A DNA stretch of 64,000 bases from Terrabacter sp. Ter38 (lineage in GTDB: Bacteria; Actinomycetota; Actinomycetes; Actinomycetales; Dermatophilaceae). Location of the stretch: the NCBI RefSeq assembly GCF_024519435.1, contig NZ_JALJRZ010000006.1:1-64000 (forward strand), written 5' to 3'. The stretch's first letter is position 1. Every line of letters begins with the position of its first letter. This document shows positions 1 through 8,083 of the stretch, in pieces. The position numbers and the translations under genes were made by a program. The notes under the pieces are model-generated. The model had not been told where the DNA came from. It searched no databases and was given only the letters and a program-made list of their open reading frames with translations.

Positions 1-4
1 TGGG

Positions 5-52
5 TGGCCTCGTTTTCGACCGTCGCTATGGCCTCGTTTTCAAGCGTCGTCG
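5..52. repeat. Two tandem copies of a 24-bp repeat
   Basis: Unit 1 (5-28) and unit 2 (29-52) both begin TGGCCTCGTTTTC and share CGTCG at the same offset; by eye 19 of 24 positions agree. The array may continue to the left of the window. It lies about 140 bases upstream of the first gene. Whether it is regulatory or the end of a repeat-containing gene cannot be decided here. Confidence 0.6.
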
Positions 53-191
53 ACAGATGGGCAGACCAGCGCGACGCAGGCGTCCCGCCTGCAAATGTGA
101 TTCTCGTGCCATGGCCAACCGCTAGCCACTAGCCTTCCCCCATTGTCTTCGCGACGACGCGAAGCACTCGGGGTCATGGAGGTGCTCAACC

Positions 192-3100
192 ATGGCATTG
201 ACTCGGTTAGCCGGTAGGCGACGTCCAGCTCTCATTGGTGCGGCGATGGCGGGTGCGATAGCCCTCTTCATGCCGAACCAGAGCGTGGCCCAGTCAGTCA
301 CGACGGACGACAGCACAGCAATGTATATCGTCCAACTGGCCGGCAGCCCGATAGCCGGCTATCAGGGCGACGTCAAGGGTTTCGCCGCTACCAAGCCCGG
401 TGCCGGCAAGCGGCTCGACACCCGGACCCAGGCCGCCCAGGCCTACCGGGGGCACCTGCGCGACCAGCGCACCGCGGTACTCAAGAACGCACACCTCAGC
501 GGCCACACGGTGACCAACGTGTACGACGTTACGATGAACGGTTTCGCCATGACGATGACGGCGACCGAAGCCGCGCGGCTGAAGTCCAAGCCGGGTGTGC
601 TCCACGTCTGGAAGGACGCCATCTTCACCGCCGACACCGTGTCGACGCCCAGGTTCCTGGGCCTCGACGGCGGGAACGGCGTCTGGAACAAGCAGTTCGG
701 GAGCGTCAACCACGCGGGTGAGGGCGTCATCGTCGGCGTCCTCGACACCGGCTTCTGGCCCGAGAGCCCGAGCTTCGCGCCGCTGAGCGAACCGCGGCCC
801 GACGCCGCGACCATCGCGGCGAAGTTCCACGGCGTCTGCGACGCGGGCAACGACCCGGACATCACCCACCGCATCGCCTGCAACAACAAGGTGATCGGTG
901 CGCGGTTCTTCGACGCGGGCGGCCTCAGCAACGGCCCCGGCGCCAACGAGTTCCACTCGCCTCGTGACCGCAACAGCCACGGCTCGCACACCGCGAGCAC
1001 GGCCGCGGGCGACCACGGCGCGCCAGTCACGATCAACGGTCTGAGCCTGGGCACCGCATCCGGCATGGCCCCGAACGCCCGCCTGTCGGTGTACAAGATC
1101 GGCTGGAACAAGGCCGACGGCACCGCCAGCGCGACCAGCACCGACATCGTCGCCGCCATCAACGCGGCCGTGTCCGACGGCGTGGACGTGATCAACCTGT
1201 CGTTCTCCGGAGCGACCGATGAGGTCAACGACGCGGTCGAGATCAACTTCATGTTCGCCGCGGACGCGGGCGTCTTCGTCGCAGCGTCGGCCGGCAACAG
1301 CGGGCCGGGGGCCAGCACCGTCGCGCACAACTCGCCATGGCTCACCACCGTCGCCGCGAGCACGCACGACCGGTCCTTCGCCCGTACTGCCACCACCGGT
1401 GACGGCCACGTCTACTCCGGCCCCGGCGTTGGGCCGGCCGTCGCTTCATCGCCCCTGGTCTATGCCGGCAACGTGGGACTGCCGGGCGTGAACCCCACGC
1501 TGGTCCAGCAGTGCTTCAGCGACGTCGACGGCGTGACGCCGGGCATCCAACCGGCGCTGGACCCGACCAAGGTCGCGGGAAAGATCGTCCTGTGCGACCG
1601 CGGTGTCAACGCGCGGACCGACAAGAGCCTCGCCGTCAAGAACGCCGGCGGCGTAGGCATGATCCTCGGCAACGTGTCGCCGAACTCGCTGAACGCGGAC
1701 TTCCACTTCGTGCCGACGATTCACGTGAGCGACACCGACCGCACCTCGATCCTGGCCTACATCAGCTCGGCCGGTGCCGGGGCGACAGCGAGCCTCTCGG
1801 CGGCGACCCAGGTCCAGACGGAGGCCCCGGCCATGGCCGCGTTCTCCTCCAACGGGCCCGCCCTCGCCGCCGGCGGCGACCTGCTCAAGCCGGACATCAC
1901 CGCACCCGGCGTGGACGTGGTCGCGGCGGTCTCTCCCGCGGCAGACAACGGCAACTTCTACGACGCTGAGTCCGGCACCTCGATGTCGAGCCCGCATATC
2001 GCGGGTATCGCAGCCCTGGTGATTCAGAAGCACCCGGACTGGTCGCCGATGGCGGTCAAGTCGGCACTCATGACCTCGGCCAGCCAGGTCGACAACATGG
2101 GGAAACCGATCCTGGGTCCAGACGGGGTCAACCGGGCCACGCCGCTGAACTTCGGAGCGGGGCACGTGACTCCGGCCGGCGCCTTCAGCCCTGGACTGGT
2201 CTACGACTCCAGCCTGACCGACTGGGTCCAGTTCGGTTGCGGCCTGGGCGAGTTCCAGCCGGTGTTCGGCGACGCCGTGTGCGACTCGTTCGGCTCGATC
2301 GACGCCAGCAACCTGAACTACCCCACGCTGGCGATCGGTGACCTCGCGGGCTCGCAGACGCTCACCCGCACGGTCACGAACGTGGACGTCGGCGTCGGCA
2401 ACTACAAGGCCAAGGTTGTGGCTCCGGCCGGCTTCACCGTCAAGGTCACGCCGGACCACTTCGTCGTCAAGCCGGGCAAGACCATCACGTACTCCGTGAC
2501 GATCTCCCGGACGACCGCGCCGTTCGGCCGCTACGGGTTCGGCTCGCTCACCTGGGAGCGGACCAACGGCAGCCAGATTGTCCGCAGCAACATCGCGGTC
2601 AACCCTGTGCCGCTGGCTGCCCCGGTGGAGGTCGCGGCCTCCGGCGCTACCGGCACCACTGCGGTCTCGCTGACCCCGGGCTACAACGGCACGCTCACCG
2701 CGACGCCCCGTGGCCTCGCGCCCGACGCGCCGACCGTGGCGCACCTGACCGGCATCAACACGGCGTTCAACCCGGCGGCTCCGGCCACGGGTCCGGCCGT
2801 GTCGAAGGTGACGGTCACCGTTCCGGCGGGTAGCCGATATGCGCGCTTCGGCACGCACGGCTCCGACTACCCGGACGGCACCGACGTGGACGTCTTCGTC
2901 TACCGGGCGGGCACCAACGCGCTGGTCGGCCAGAGCGCGGGCGGTACGGCCGAGGAGACTGTGAACACCACGGCCTCGGGCTCGTACGACATCTATGCGG
3001 TGCTGTTCGCGCAGCCCGGCGGCGGCCAGGGCGCCTTCGACGTGACCACGCATACGTATGTGGTCCCGGCGGCGGCGTCCGGCTTCACCGCCACCCCGGC

Positions 3101-3245
3101 AACGCAGTCGGTGACGTTGGCCCAGACAGCCACGGTGACGGCTGGCTGGAGTGGCCTCGCCGCCGGGACGAGCTACCTGGGTGTCATCGACTTCGGTGAT
3201 GGCACCAACACGATCGGCTCCACGGTCGTGAGCGTCACGAGCTAG
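192..3245 (+). CDS. Secreted S8 family subtilisin-like serine protease with PA domain
   Basis: An extracellular endopeptidase of about 1017 residues. The start is fixed by GGAGGT at 178-183, eight bases ahead of ATG. Residues 1-33 form a signal peptide (arginine-rich start, hydrophobic core, cut near VAQS). An inhibitor-I9 type propeptide follows (YIVQLAG, about 47-150). The catalytic triad is Asp185 (VLDTGFWPES), His263 (NSHGSHT) and Ser597 (GTSMSSPH). Between His and Ser sits a protease-associated (PA) insertion around residues 440-545 (CDRGVNARTDK). A fibronectin-III-like domain starts near LNYPTLAIG (about 705), and the last 250 residues form beta-rich modules that resemble pre-peptidase C-terminal domains. 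This architecture is that of cucumisin/plant-type subtilases, also found in many actinobacteria. The gene stands alone and ends in a strong hairpin. Substrate unknown; nutrient scavenging is the simplest role. Confidence 0.93.
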   Translation: MALTRLAGRRRPALIGAAMAGAIALFMPNQSVAQSVTTDDSTAMYIVQLAGSPIAGYQGDVKGFAATKPGAGKRLDTRTQAAQAYRGHLRDQRTAVLKNAHLSGHTVTNVYDVTMNGFAMTMTATEAARLKSKPGVLHVWKDAIFTADTVSTPRFLGLDGGNGVWNKQFGSVNHAGEGVIVGVLDTGFWPESPSFAPLSEPRPDAATIAAKFHGVCDAGNDPDITHRIACNNKVIGARFFDAGGLSNGPGANEFHSPRDRNSHGSHTASTAAGDHGAPVTINGLSLGTASGMAPNARLSVYKIGWNKADGTASATSTDIVAAINAAVSDGVDVINLSFSGATDEVNDAVEINFMFAADAGVFVAASAGNSGPGASTVAHNSPWLTTVAASTHDRSFARTATTGDGHVYSGPGVGPAVASSPLVYAGNVGLPGVNPTLVQQCFSDVDGVTPGIQPALDPTKVAGKIVLCDRGVNARTDKSLAVKNAGGVGMILGNVSPNSLNADFHFVPTIHVSDTDRTSILAYISSAGAGATASLSAATQVQTEAPAMAAFSSNGPALAAGGDLLKPDITAPGVDVVAAVSPAADNGNFYDAESGTSMSSPHIAGIAALVIQKHPDWSPMAVKSALMTSASQVDNMGKPILGPDGVNRATPLNFGAGHVTPAGAFSPGLVYDSSLTDWVQFGCGLGEFQPVFGDAVCDSFGSIDASNLNYPTLAIGDLAGSQTLTRTVTNVDVGVGNYKAKVVAPAGFTVKVTPDHFVVKPGKTITYSVTISRTTAPFGRYGFGSLTWERTNGSQIVRSNIAVNPVPLAAPVEVAASGATGTTAVSLTPGYNGTLTATPRGLAPDAPTVAHLTGINTAFNPAAPATGPAVSKVTVTVPAGSRYARFGTHGSDYPDGTDVDVFVYRAGTNALVGQSAGGTAEETVNTTASGSYDIYAVLFAQPGGGQGAFDVTTHTYVVPAAASGFTATPATQSVTLAQTATVTAGWSGLAAGTSYLGVIDFGDGTNTIGSTVVSVTS

Positions 3246-3261
3246 TCCCGCACGCGGAACA

Positions 3262-3291
3262 CCGGCGGGTCCCGTTCGCGGGGTCCGCCGG
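3262..3291 (+). terminator. Rho-independent-type terminator with UUCG tetraloop
   Basis: The left arm 3262-3274 pairs with 3279-3291 over 13 positions, 11 Watson-Crick and two G.U, closing a TTCG loop at 3275-3278 with the stabilising C(UUCG)G context. It begins 17 bases after the stop of the protease gene. No T-tract follows, which is usual for GC-rich actinobacteria. Confidence 0.75.
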
Positions 3292-3336
3292 CCGCGTCCT
3301 GGGCCCTGGCTATGCTCGGGGAACCAAGGGAGGACC

Positions 3337-3762
3337 GTGCTGCGCCAGATGTCCATGAGGCGGGTACCGACTCCAGTCGTCGCGGTCGCGGCCTTCGCCG
3401 CGCTGCTGGCCGGATGCGCCTCTCCCACGCCGGGGCCGGGCCCCCAACCGTCCGACACCGTCACAGTCACCTCGTCCAGCGCACCGTCGGAGTCGCCGAT
3501 GCCCAGCCTGTCCTACTCCCCGAAGTACCCGCCGCCGCCGTCCGGCGAGGTCACGGTCACCGGCACGGTGGAGGCCGGCGTGGAGCGCGGCTGCGTCATC
3601 CTGCGCGCGGGGGCGACGGTCTACCAGCTCGTCGGCCAGGACCCGGCGATCGTGGCTGGCGCGAGGGTGACCGTCCGCGGCCGGCCCGAGCCGGGCCTGG
3701 TGACGACCTGCCAGCAGGGCACGCCGCTGCACGTCATCGAGGTGACCTCAGCAAGCCAGTGA
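3337..3762 (+). CDS. Small secreted lipoprotein of unknown function
   Basis: 141 residues. The N-terminus has a short basic start, a hydrophobic stretch and the lipobox LLAGC with Cys at about residue 28, so the mature protein should be lipid-anchored outside the membrane. A Pro/Ser-rich linker (about 30-65) precedes a compact domain (about 68-138) beginning SGEVTVTGTVEAGVERGC, which looks like a small beta-barrel. Start is uncertain: GTG 3337 lies only three bases from AAGGGAGG (3326-3333), while ATG 3349 lies 15 bases from it; the true N-terminus could be either. Neighbours give no functional hint. I do not recognise the family beyond 'actinobacterial lipoprotein'. Confidence 0.75.
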   Translation: MLRQMSMRRVPTPVVAVAAFAALLAGCASPTPGPGPQPSDTVTVTSSSAPSESPMPSLSYSPKYPPPPSGEVTVTGTVEAGVERGCVILRAGATVYQLVGQDPAIVAGARVTVRGRPEPGLVTTCQQGTPLHVIEVTSASQ

Positions 3763-4327
3763 CGCTTGCCCCAACGGGAGCCAGGACTGCCCGCTCAGAC
3801 CGCGCACCAAGCCGGCGCGTACATCTGCACGGCCGGACTCCGGAGCTACGCCGGCGGCGCAGTCGTCGACTGCTTCGAGAGCTCGAGCTTCGGCACGCTT
3901 TCCGTCAGCGGGATCATCACCCAACCACCTCCGCGCAACCTCTCGGCCGGTGGGCACCCCGTCAGGATCAGACAGGTTGCGGGTTCGATCATCTTGAGCG
4001 CGCGCCGGGTCCGCACAGCACCGGAAGGAAGCTGGGTCAGGCTCGCCTCCGTCGCTCCGTCTCCAGGACAGCAGTCATCGAGAGCTACAGCGCCCCGCCT
4101 CCGCTGGTCAGCGCCTCTGGCAACTCTTCGTTCGCTCGAGAACCCGCCGGTAGCGCTATGGCACCCGGGAGCAATCCTGGATGCTAGGACGCAGCAGTCT
4201 GCGACCTTCAAGATCCAGGGTCATAACCCCCCGGGGGGGTGTGAATCCGATGACCGCGAGTCAGGGTAGACGTGGTGCGCATGGTCACGGACGCAAGCCG
4301 CGTACACATCTGCCAGAGGAATGCGCG
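3763..4327. other. 565-nt stretch without a convincing gene
   Basis: Open frames exist here on both strands (for example 3766-4269 on plus and 3846-4211 on minus), but their translations are low-complexity, lack a ribosome-binding site and match no family I know. The only notable element is a C6G7 palindrome at 4226-4240. I see no tRNA cloverleaf: the GGTTCGATC at about 3980 has no pairing T-stem. It may be degraded coding sequence. Confidence 0.5.
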
Positions 4328-4756
4328 ATGAGGCTGAACGAGGAGACGGCTCTGGCCCGCCTGGGCGAGCAGGTCCACGGCGTCCTGTGCACCCTGCACC
4401 CCGAACGCGGGCCCGACCCGGTCCCGGTCGTGTATGCCGTGAGCCATGACGGGCACGTCGGCATCGGGATCGACACGGTCAAGCCCAAGACGTCCTCCCG
4501 GCTCCAGCGCGAGGCCAACCTGGCGGCCGACCCGCGGTGTTCCCTGCTCATCGAGCGCTGGGAGGCCGACGACTGGTCGAGGCTCTGGTGGGTGCGCGCC
4601 GAGCTCCGGCACATCAGCGACCCACCGTCCTCCCTGACCGACGTGCTCGCCGACCGACTGGCCAGCAGCGTGCCGCAGTACGCCGACAAGCCCTTCCACC
4701 GCATGCTCGTGTGCCGCATCGTCCGGGTCACCGGCTGGGCCGGCGGCAACACGTGA
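4328..4756 (+). CDS. PPOX-class, probably F420-dependent oxidoreductase
   Basis: 142 residues of the pyridoxamine-5'-phosphate-oxidase-like split-barrel fold, closest in pattern to the TIGR03668-type F420 family: MRLNEETALARL start, HGVLCTLHPE strand, VVYAV...HVGIGIDTVKPK (cofactor-binding beta hairpin), LQREANLAADPRCSLLIERW, and C-terminal FHRMLVCRIVRVTGWAGG. These cytoplasmic proteins bind deazaflavin F420 or FMN and reduce small substrates; physiological substrates are mostly unknown. ATG 4328 follows AGAGGA (4315-4320) by seven bases; an ATG at 4321 is in another frame. The gene is monocistronic and converges on the SDR gene, with a shared hairpin between them. Confidence 0.85.
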   Translation: MRLNEETALARLGEQVHGVLCTLHPERGPDPVPVVYAVSHDGHVGIGIDTVKPKTSSRLQREANLAADPRCSLLIERWEADDWSRLWWVRAELRHISDPPSSLTDVLADRLASSVPQYADKPFHRMLVCRIVRVTGWAGGNT

Positions 4757-4817
4757 GCCCCTGCGGCCGACGGCCGGACCCGTGTCCGGACCGCGGCTTC
4801 GTCGCTCCCGGGCTCAC
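4753..4817. terminator. Bidirectional terminator between convergent genes
   Basis: Nested dyads: outer arms GTGAGCCC (4753-4760) and GGGCTCAC (4810-4817) include the stop codons of both converging genes, and an inner CCGGAC-CCGT-GTCCGG hairpin spans 4774-4789. The arrangement suits termination from both sides. Confidence 0.55.
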
Positions 4818-5881
4818 AGGGGAGGGATGATCCTTCGCTGTCGCAGCGTCTCGAAGAGGTCGAGGAACGAGTCCGCCGAGTCCTGGTAGTCGAGGAAGCC
4901 CAGCTTGCGACTCTTGCCCATGTCGGCGAACGTCTCGACCGTGCGACCCAGATCAGCGTCCGTGTGCCACCACGACGCCAGCTCCGTCACCGGGTGCGGG
5001 GCGAGATCATGGCGCGCGACCAGGTCGGCCCACGCCTCGCCGGCGTGGGTCATGCGCCCCTCGAGGGGCTGCGGCTGACCGGGGTACTCGGCGGGTTCGA
5101 CACCGAGGCCCTCCGCGACCCGGCTCCACATCTGGCGCCACCGGAAGACCTCACCGTTGACGGTGTTGAAGGCCTGGTCCCGCCCGGCGGGGTCGGTCGC
5201 CGACCATGCGACGTGCCTGCCCAGAAGGCGCGCGTCGGTGATGTCGGTGACGCCTGCCCACTGCTGTGGGCTCCCGGGGAACACGAAGGGCTGCCCCGTC
5301 TGGCGACAGATGCTGCCGTAGACGGCAAGCGTGACCCCCATGTTCATCGCGTTGCCGAGCGCGTAGCCGATCATCGTGTGCGGTCGGTGCACCGACCACG
5401 TGAAGCCCTGCTGGGCCGCTGCCTCGAAGAGCGCGTCCTCCTGGACGTAGTAGAAGTTCTCGAACGGCAGTCGCCCTTGGCTCTCGCGGAAGGGCGTTTC
5501 GGCCGGGGCCTTCGCGTAGGCCTCGAAGGGACCGAGGTAGTGCTTGAGGCCGGTCACGAGGACAGCGTGCTCGAGGGTGGTGGTGCGACCGAGCACCTCG
5601 AGGGTGTTGCGCAGCATCGCACCGTTGACCCGGCAGTTCTCCGCCTCTGTTGCCTGGCGTTGCCAGGTGGTGAACACCAGGTGGGAGATCGACCTGCCTG
5701 CGACCGCACGCTCGACGGACTCGGGGTCGAGGACGTCAGCGAGGACGTGGTCGACGCCGGGAACGGGCTCCCGCACGGAACGGGAGAGGCCCACTACGTC
5801 GAAACCCTTGTCCAACAGGGCGTGCGCGCAGTTCTGTCCACCGATGCCGGTGATTCCTACGACGAGGGCAGTGGGTGCCAT
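4814..5881 (-). CDS. NAD(P)-dependent SDR, PRISE / progesterone-5-beta-reductase-like
   Basis: 355 residues. ATG 5881 is chosen because GAAGGAG lies just upstream and the Rossmann fold starts directly after it (ALVVGITGIGGQNCA, residues 4-18); a frame open to 5935 adds only low-complexity residues. The extended SDR shape, VTGLKHYLGPFE, the FENFYYVQEDALFE segment with the Tyr-x(3)-(E) in place of YxxxK, and SVHRPHTMIGYA match the PRISE subgroup (plant progesterone 5-beta-reductase/iridoid synthase and bacterial relatives), which reduce enones with NADPH. The bacterial substrate is unknown. Acts in the cytoplasm; the gene is alone and divergent from the XRE-cupin regulator 386 bases away. Confidence 0.82.
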   Translation of the reverse strand: MAPTALVVGITGIGGQNCAHALLDKGFDVVGLSRSVREPVPGVDHVLADVLDPESVERAVAGRSISHLVFTTWQRQATEAENCRVNGAMLRNTLEVLGRTTTLEHAVLVTGLKHYLGPFEAYAKAPAETPFRESQGRLPFENFYYVQEDALFEAAAQQGFTWSVHRPHTMIGYALGNAMNMGVTLAVYGSICRQTGQPFVFPGSPQQWAGVTDITDARLLGRHVAWSATDPAGRDQAFNTVNGEVFRWRQMWSRVAEGLGVEPAEYPGQPQPLEGRMTHAGEAWADLVARHDLAPHPVTELASWWHTDADLGRTVETFADMGKSRKLGFLDYQDSADSFLDLFETLRQRRIIPPL

Positions 5882-5987
5882 GCGCGCTCCTTCGGGCGAT
5901 GCTGACGGTGCGGCGGATGACGTCCGAGCGTCCATGTCCGCGACAGGCCGATGGTGCCGCGATCTGGACAGGGCGTCAAGTGATGAT

Positions 5988-5995
5988 TAACGTTA
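5988..5995. promoter_or_regulatory. TAACGTTA palindrome in divergent intergenic region
   Basis: A perfect 8-bp palindrome (context ATTAACGTTACC) in the 386-bp gap between the SDR and the XRE-cupin regulator. Its TTAAC half-site resembles the dyads at 7008-7024 and 10106-10122 in front of the next two transcription units. The rest of the 5882-6267 gap contains a -10-like element and inverted repeat (separate entry) and nothing else I can identify. Confidence 0.3.
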
Positions 5996-6224
5996 CCTCG
6001 AAACAGCTCGCCTGCGTCTGCCCTCGACCGTTCCACCCCGACCACATCCCGGCTCCCGAGGAGGACCCCCATGGCTGGACGCATCCTCACCCGGACCCAC
6101 GCCACGCCCATCCTCTCGTGCCCCTTCAGGCCCGGCACGTGCCGTGGCGGGCCGGTCCCGAGTCGTGACGCGACGGTGCCCGGGTGAGCGCCGGCCGGAT
6201 CGGGCAGGACGGGTCGCATCGCGC

Positions 6225-6244
6225 TACTGTCGGGGAAAACCGAC
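6225..6244 (+). promoter_or_regulatory. -10 element and inverted repeat ahead of the regulator gene
   Basis: TACTGT (6225-6230) fits the actinobacterial TAnnnT -10. An inverted repeat GTCGG-N6-CCGAC (6229-6244) begins inside it and covers the expected transcription start, a common layout for autoregulation. It also argues that translation starts at 6268, not at the upstream GTG 6184. Confidence 0.45.
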
Positions 6245-6267
6245 GCCAGCACAGGGGTGAGCCGAGA

Positions 6268-6975
6268 GTGGTCGAGCAGGTCGAGAACCTCGGTGGCCGC
6301 CTCCGCAAGGTGCGGCTCGCCACCGGGATGTCCCTTCGCGAGGTGTCCCGACAGCTGGGGGTCTCGCCCTCCTTCGTGTCCCAGCTCGAGAACGGCAAGT
6401 CGCAACCGTCGGTGGCCACCCTCTACTCCTTGGCCCAGCTGTTGGGCGTGTCGATCGACGAGCTCTTCGCCGTGGACGCCGGCGCTGCGAGCTCGCCCTC
6501 GGGCACGGGTGGCGACGCCGACGGCACCGAGTCCCTGGCCGCCGCCCCGCGTCCGGCGAACGCGGAGGGCCTCCCGAGCCGGTCGGAGATCAGCTCCCCT
6601 GTCGACGCCGTTCCCCGCACCGGTCGTGCCGAGCGCGTCTCCGTCACCAGGTCCGGCGGCCGATCCCGTCTCGAGATGGACACCGGCGTCGTGTGGGAAC
6701 GCTTGGCCGACAACACCGGCGGGGACCTCGACTTCATCGAGATCATGTATCCCCCGCACAGCAACTCGACCAACGACGGCCGGATGCTGCAGCACGCCGG
6801 CGCCGAGTTCGGGTACCTCCTCGAGGGCGAGCTCGAGATCACGGTGGGCTTCGACGTCTTCACCCTGCATGCGGGAGAGGCCCTCGGCTTCGACTCCTCC
6901 CAGCCCCACCTCTTCCGCAACCTGCATTCACAGCCGGCCCGCGGGATCTGGTTCGTGGTCCACCCCACGTCCTGA
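6268..6975 (+). CDS. XRE-cupin transcriptional regulator
   Basis: 235 residues from GTG 6268. The N-terminal HTH_3 domain (about 6-62) has LGGRLRKVRLATGMSLREVS and the recognition helix VSPSFVSQLENGKSQPS. A long Ala/Pro/Ser linker (about 68-125) leads to a C-terminal cupin_2 domain (about 150-228) with HAGAEFGYLLEGELEIT and GEALGFDSSQPHLFRN. Such regulators sense a small ligand in the cupin pocket and usually repress adjacent transport or catabolic genes. It heads the catabolic island 7086-24280, its likely target. An upstream GTG at 6184 keeps the frame open but would add an N-terminus unlike the family and precedes the predicted promoter. Confidence 0.88.
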   Translation: MVEQVENLGGRLRKVRLATGMSLREVSRQLGVSPSFVSQLENGKSQPSVATLYSLAQLLGVSIDELFAVDAGAASSPSGTGGDADGTESLAAAPRPANAEGLPSRSEISSPVDAVPRTGRAERVSVTRSGGRSRLEMDTGVVWERLADNTGGDLDFIEIMYPPHSNSTNDGRMLQHAGAEFGYLLEGELEITVGFDVFTLHAGEALGFDSSQPHLFRNLHSQPARGIWFVVHPTS

Positions 6976-6987
6976 CCGCCGGACTGC

Positions 6988-7024
6988 TTGACAGGTCGTC
7001 GTGGAGCGTTCACTCTGACTGAAC
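6988..7024 (+). promoter_or_regulatory. Promoter with overlapping inverted repeat for the dehydrogenase operon
   Basis: TTGACA (6988-6993), a 17-base spacer, then CACTCT (7011-7016) as a weak -10. The dyad GTTCA-N7-TGAAC (7008-7024) covers the -10 and is a good operator candidate for the XRE-cupin protein encoded just upstream. Confidence 0.5.
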
Positions 7025-7044
7025 TCCCGTCGTTCCACCTGTTC

Positions 7045-7060
7045 AGCGGTTTGCACCGCT
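7045..7060. repeat. Inverted repeat AGCGGT-N4-ACCGCT in the leader
   Basis: A 6-bp perfect dyad with a 4-base loop, 25 bases before the ATG at 7086. It may be a leader hairpin or a second operator; I cannot tell which. Confidence 0.3.
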
Positions 7061-7085
7061 CCGAGCCATCTGCCGAGGACGTCAT

Positions 7086-8066
7086 ATGCGCGCGCTGCAG
7101 TTCACCGGGCCCGACCAGTTCCACCTCAACGAGGTCGCCGTCCCCGAGCCGGGTCCGGACGAGGTGCTCGTCGCCAGTCGGAGCGTCGGGATCTGCCACT
7201 CCGACATCGAGCTCCTCGCCGGCCGCTACATCATCCCCTTCGCCTTCCCGGTGATCCCGGGCCACGAGTGGTCCGGCGAGGTCGTCCGCGTGGGCCGCGA
7301 TGTCAAGGGCCTCGGCGTCGGCGACCGGGTCGTCGGCGAGTGCGTCATCGGTGACGACCACTTCGGCTTCAGCATCAGCGGTGCCGCCGCAGAGTTCTTC
7401 CTGGCCAAGGAGGCCTGGCTCCACCGCCTTCCCGACAACCTCTCGTGGACCCAGGGTGCCCTGGTCGAGCCGTTCAGCTGCGGCTACTACGCGACGGTTC
7501 GCGCCGACAACCTCGACGCGAGCGACACGGTTCTCGTGCTCGGGACCGGACCGATCGGGCTCGGCGTCGTGGCCGCATCGGTGGGCCGAGGTGCGAAGGT
7601 CGTCGTGGCCGAGCCCTCAGCAGACCGGGGGGAGCTCGCTCTGCGGCTCGGTGCCGACGAGGTGCTCGACCCCACTGCCGAGGGCTTCGAAGACGCGGTG
7701 CAGGAGGCCACCGACGGCGACGGGGCATCCGTCGTCTTCGAGGCGAGCGGCAAGCCGGCGGCGATGGCGGCGGCGCTCGAGGTCGCTGCGTTCCGCGCCC
7801 GGATCGTCTACATCGGGATCGACGTGGGCGGCTCCGCCCCTGCGAAGCTCGGGCTGTTCCAGTCCAAGGAGCTTCAGGCCCGCGGCATCATCGGCTCCCC
7901 CGGCGTCTGGCCGCAGACCCTGCGCTTCCTGTCCCGGAGCGGGGTGGACCTCAGCCCACTCGTCACCTCCAGCCACGATCTGGCGGACTCCGAGAAGGCG
8001 ATCGCCGCCGTTCTTGAGGACCGGTCCCAGGTCAAGGTCCACATCACCTCGTCCGCCCGGCTCTGA
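7086..8066 (+). CDS. Medium-chain alcohol/polyol dehydrogenase, zinc-type without structural zinc lobe
   Basis: 326 residues. The GroES-like catalytic domain carries GICHSDIELL and GHEWSGEV, giving the catalytic zinc ligands Cys, His and Glu. The cysteine-rich structural-zinc loop found in the two other MDRs of this cluster is absent after GDRVVGECVIGDDH. The Rossmann domain has VLGTGPIGLGVVAA (about 150-165). This points to an NAD(P)-dependent oxidation of an alcohol or sugar-type substrate in the cytoplasm. It is the first gene of a three-gene run (17-base gap to the next gene), and follows the putative XRE-cupin-controlled promoter. Substrate not assignable. Confidence 0.85.
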   Translation: MRALQFTGPDQFHLNEVAVPEPGPDEVLVASRSVGICHSDIELLAGRYIIPFAFPVIPGHEWSGEVVRVGRDVKGLGVGDRVVGECVIGDDHFGFSISGAAAEFFLAKEAWLHRLPDNLSWTQGALVEPFSCGYYATVRADNLDASDTVLVLGTGPIGLGVVAASVGRGAKVVVAEPSADRGELALRLGADEVLDPTAEGFEDAVQEATDGDGASVVFEASGKPAAMAAALEVAAFRARIVYIGIDVGGSAPAKLGLFQSKELQARGIIGSPGVWPQTLRFLSRSGVDLSPLVTSSHDLADSEKAIAAVLEDRSQVKVHITSSARL

Positions 8067-8083
8067 CGGGTCGACGGAGACCG

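Noticed and set aside
5-52. CRISPR array
   Set aside because: Direct tandem units without spacers and no cas genes.
1446-3470. 674-residue open frame on the minus strand opposite the first protease
   Set aside because: Arg/Gly/Asp-rich shadow of a GC-rich gene; the plus frame has signal peptide, triad and ribosome-binding site.
3980-4010. GGTTCGATC resembling a tRNA T-loop
   Set aside because: The bases on either side do not pair as a T-stem and no acceptor stem or anticodon arm can be drawn.
3766-4269. 167-residue plus-strand candidate gene
   Set aside because: No ribosome-binding site, no family resemblance and competing frames on the other strand; left as region without gene.
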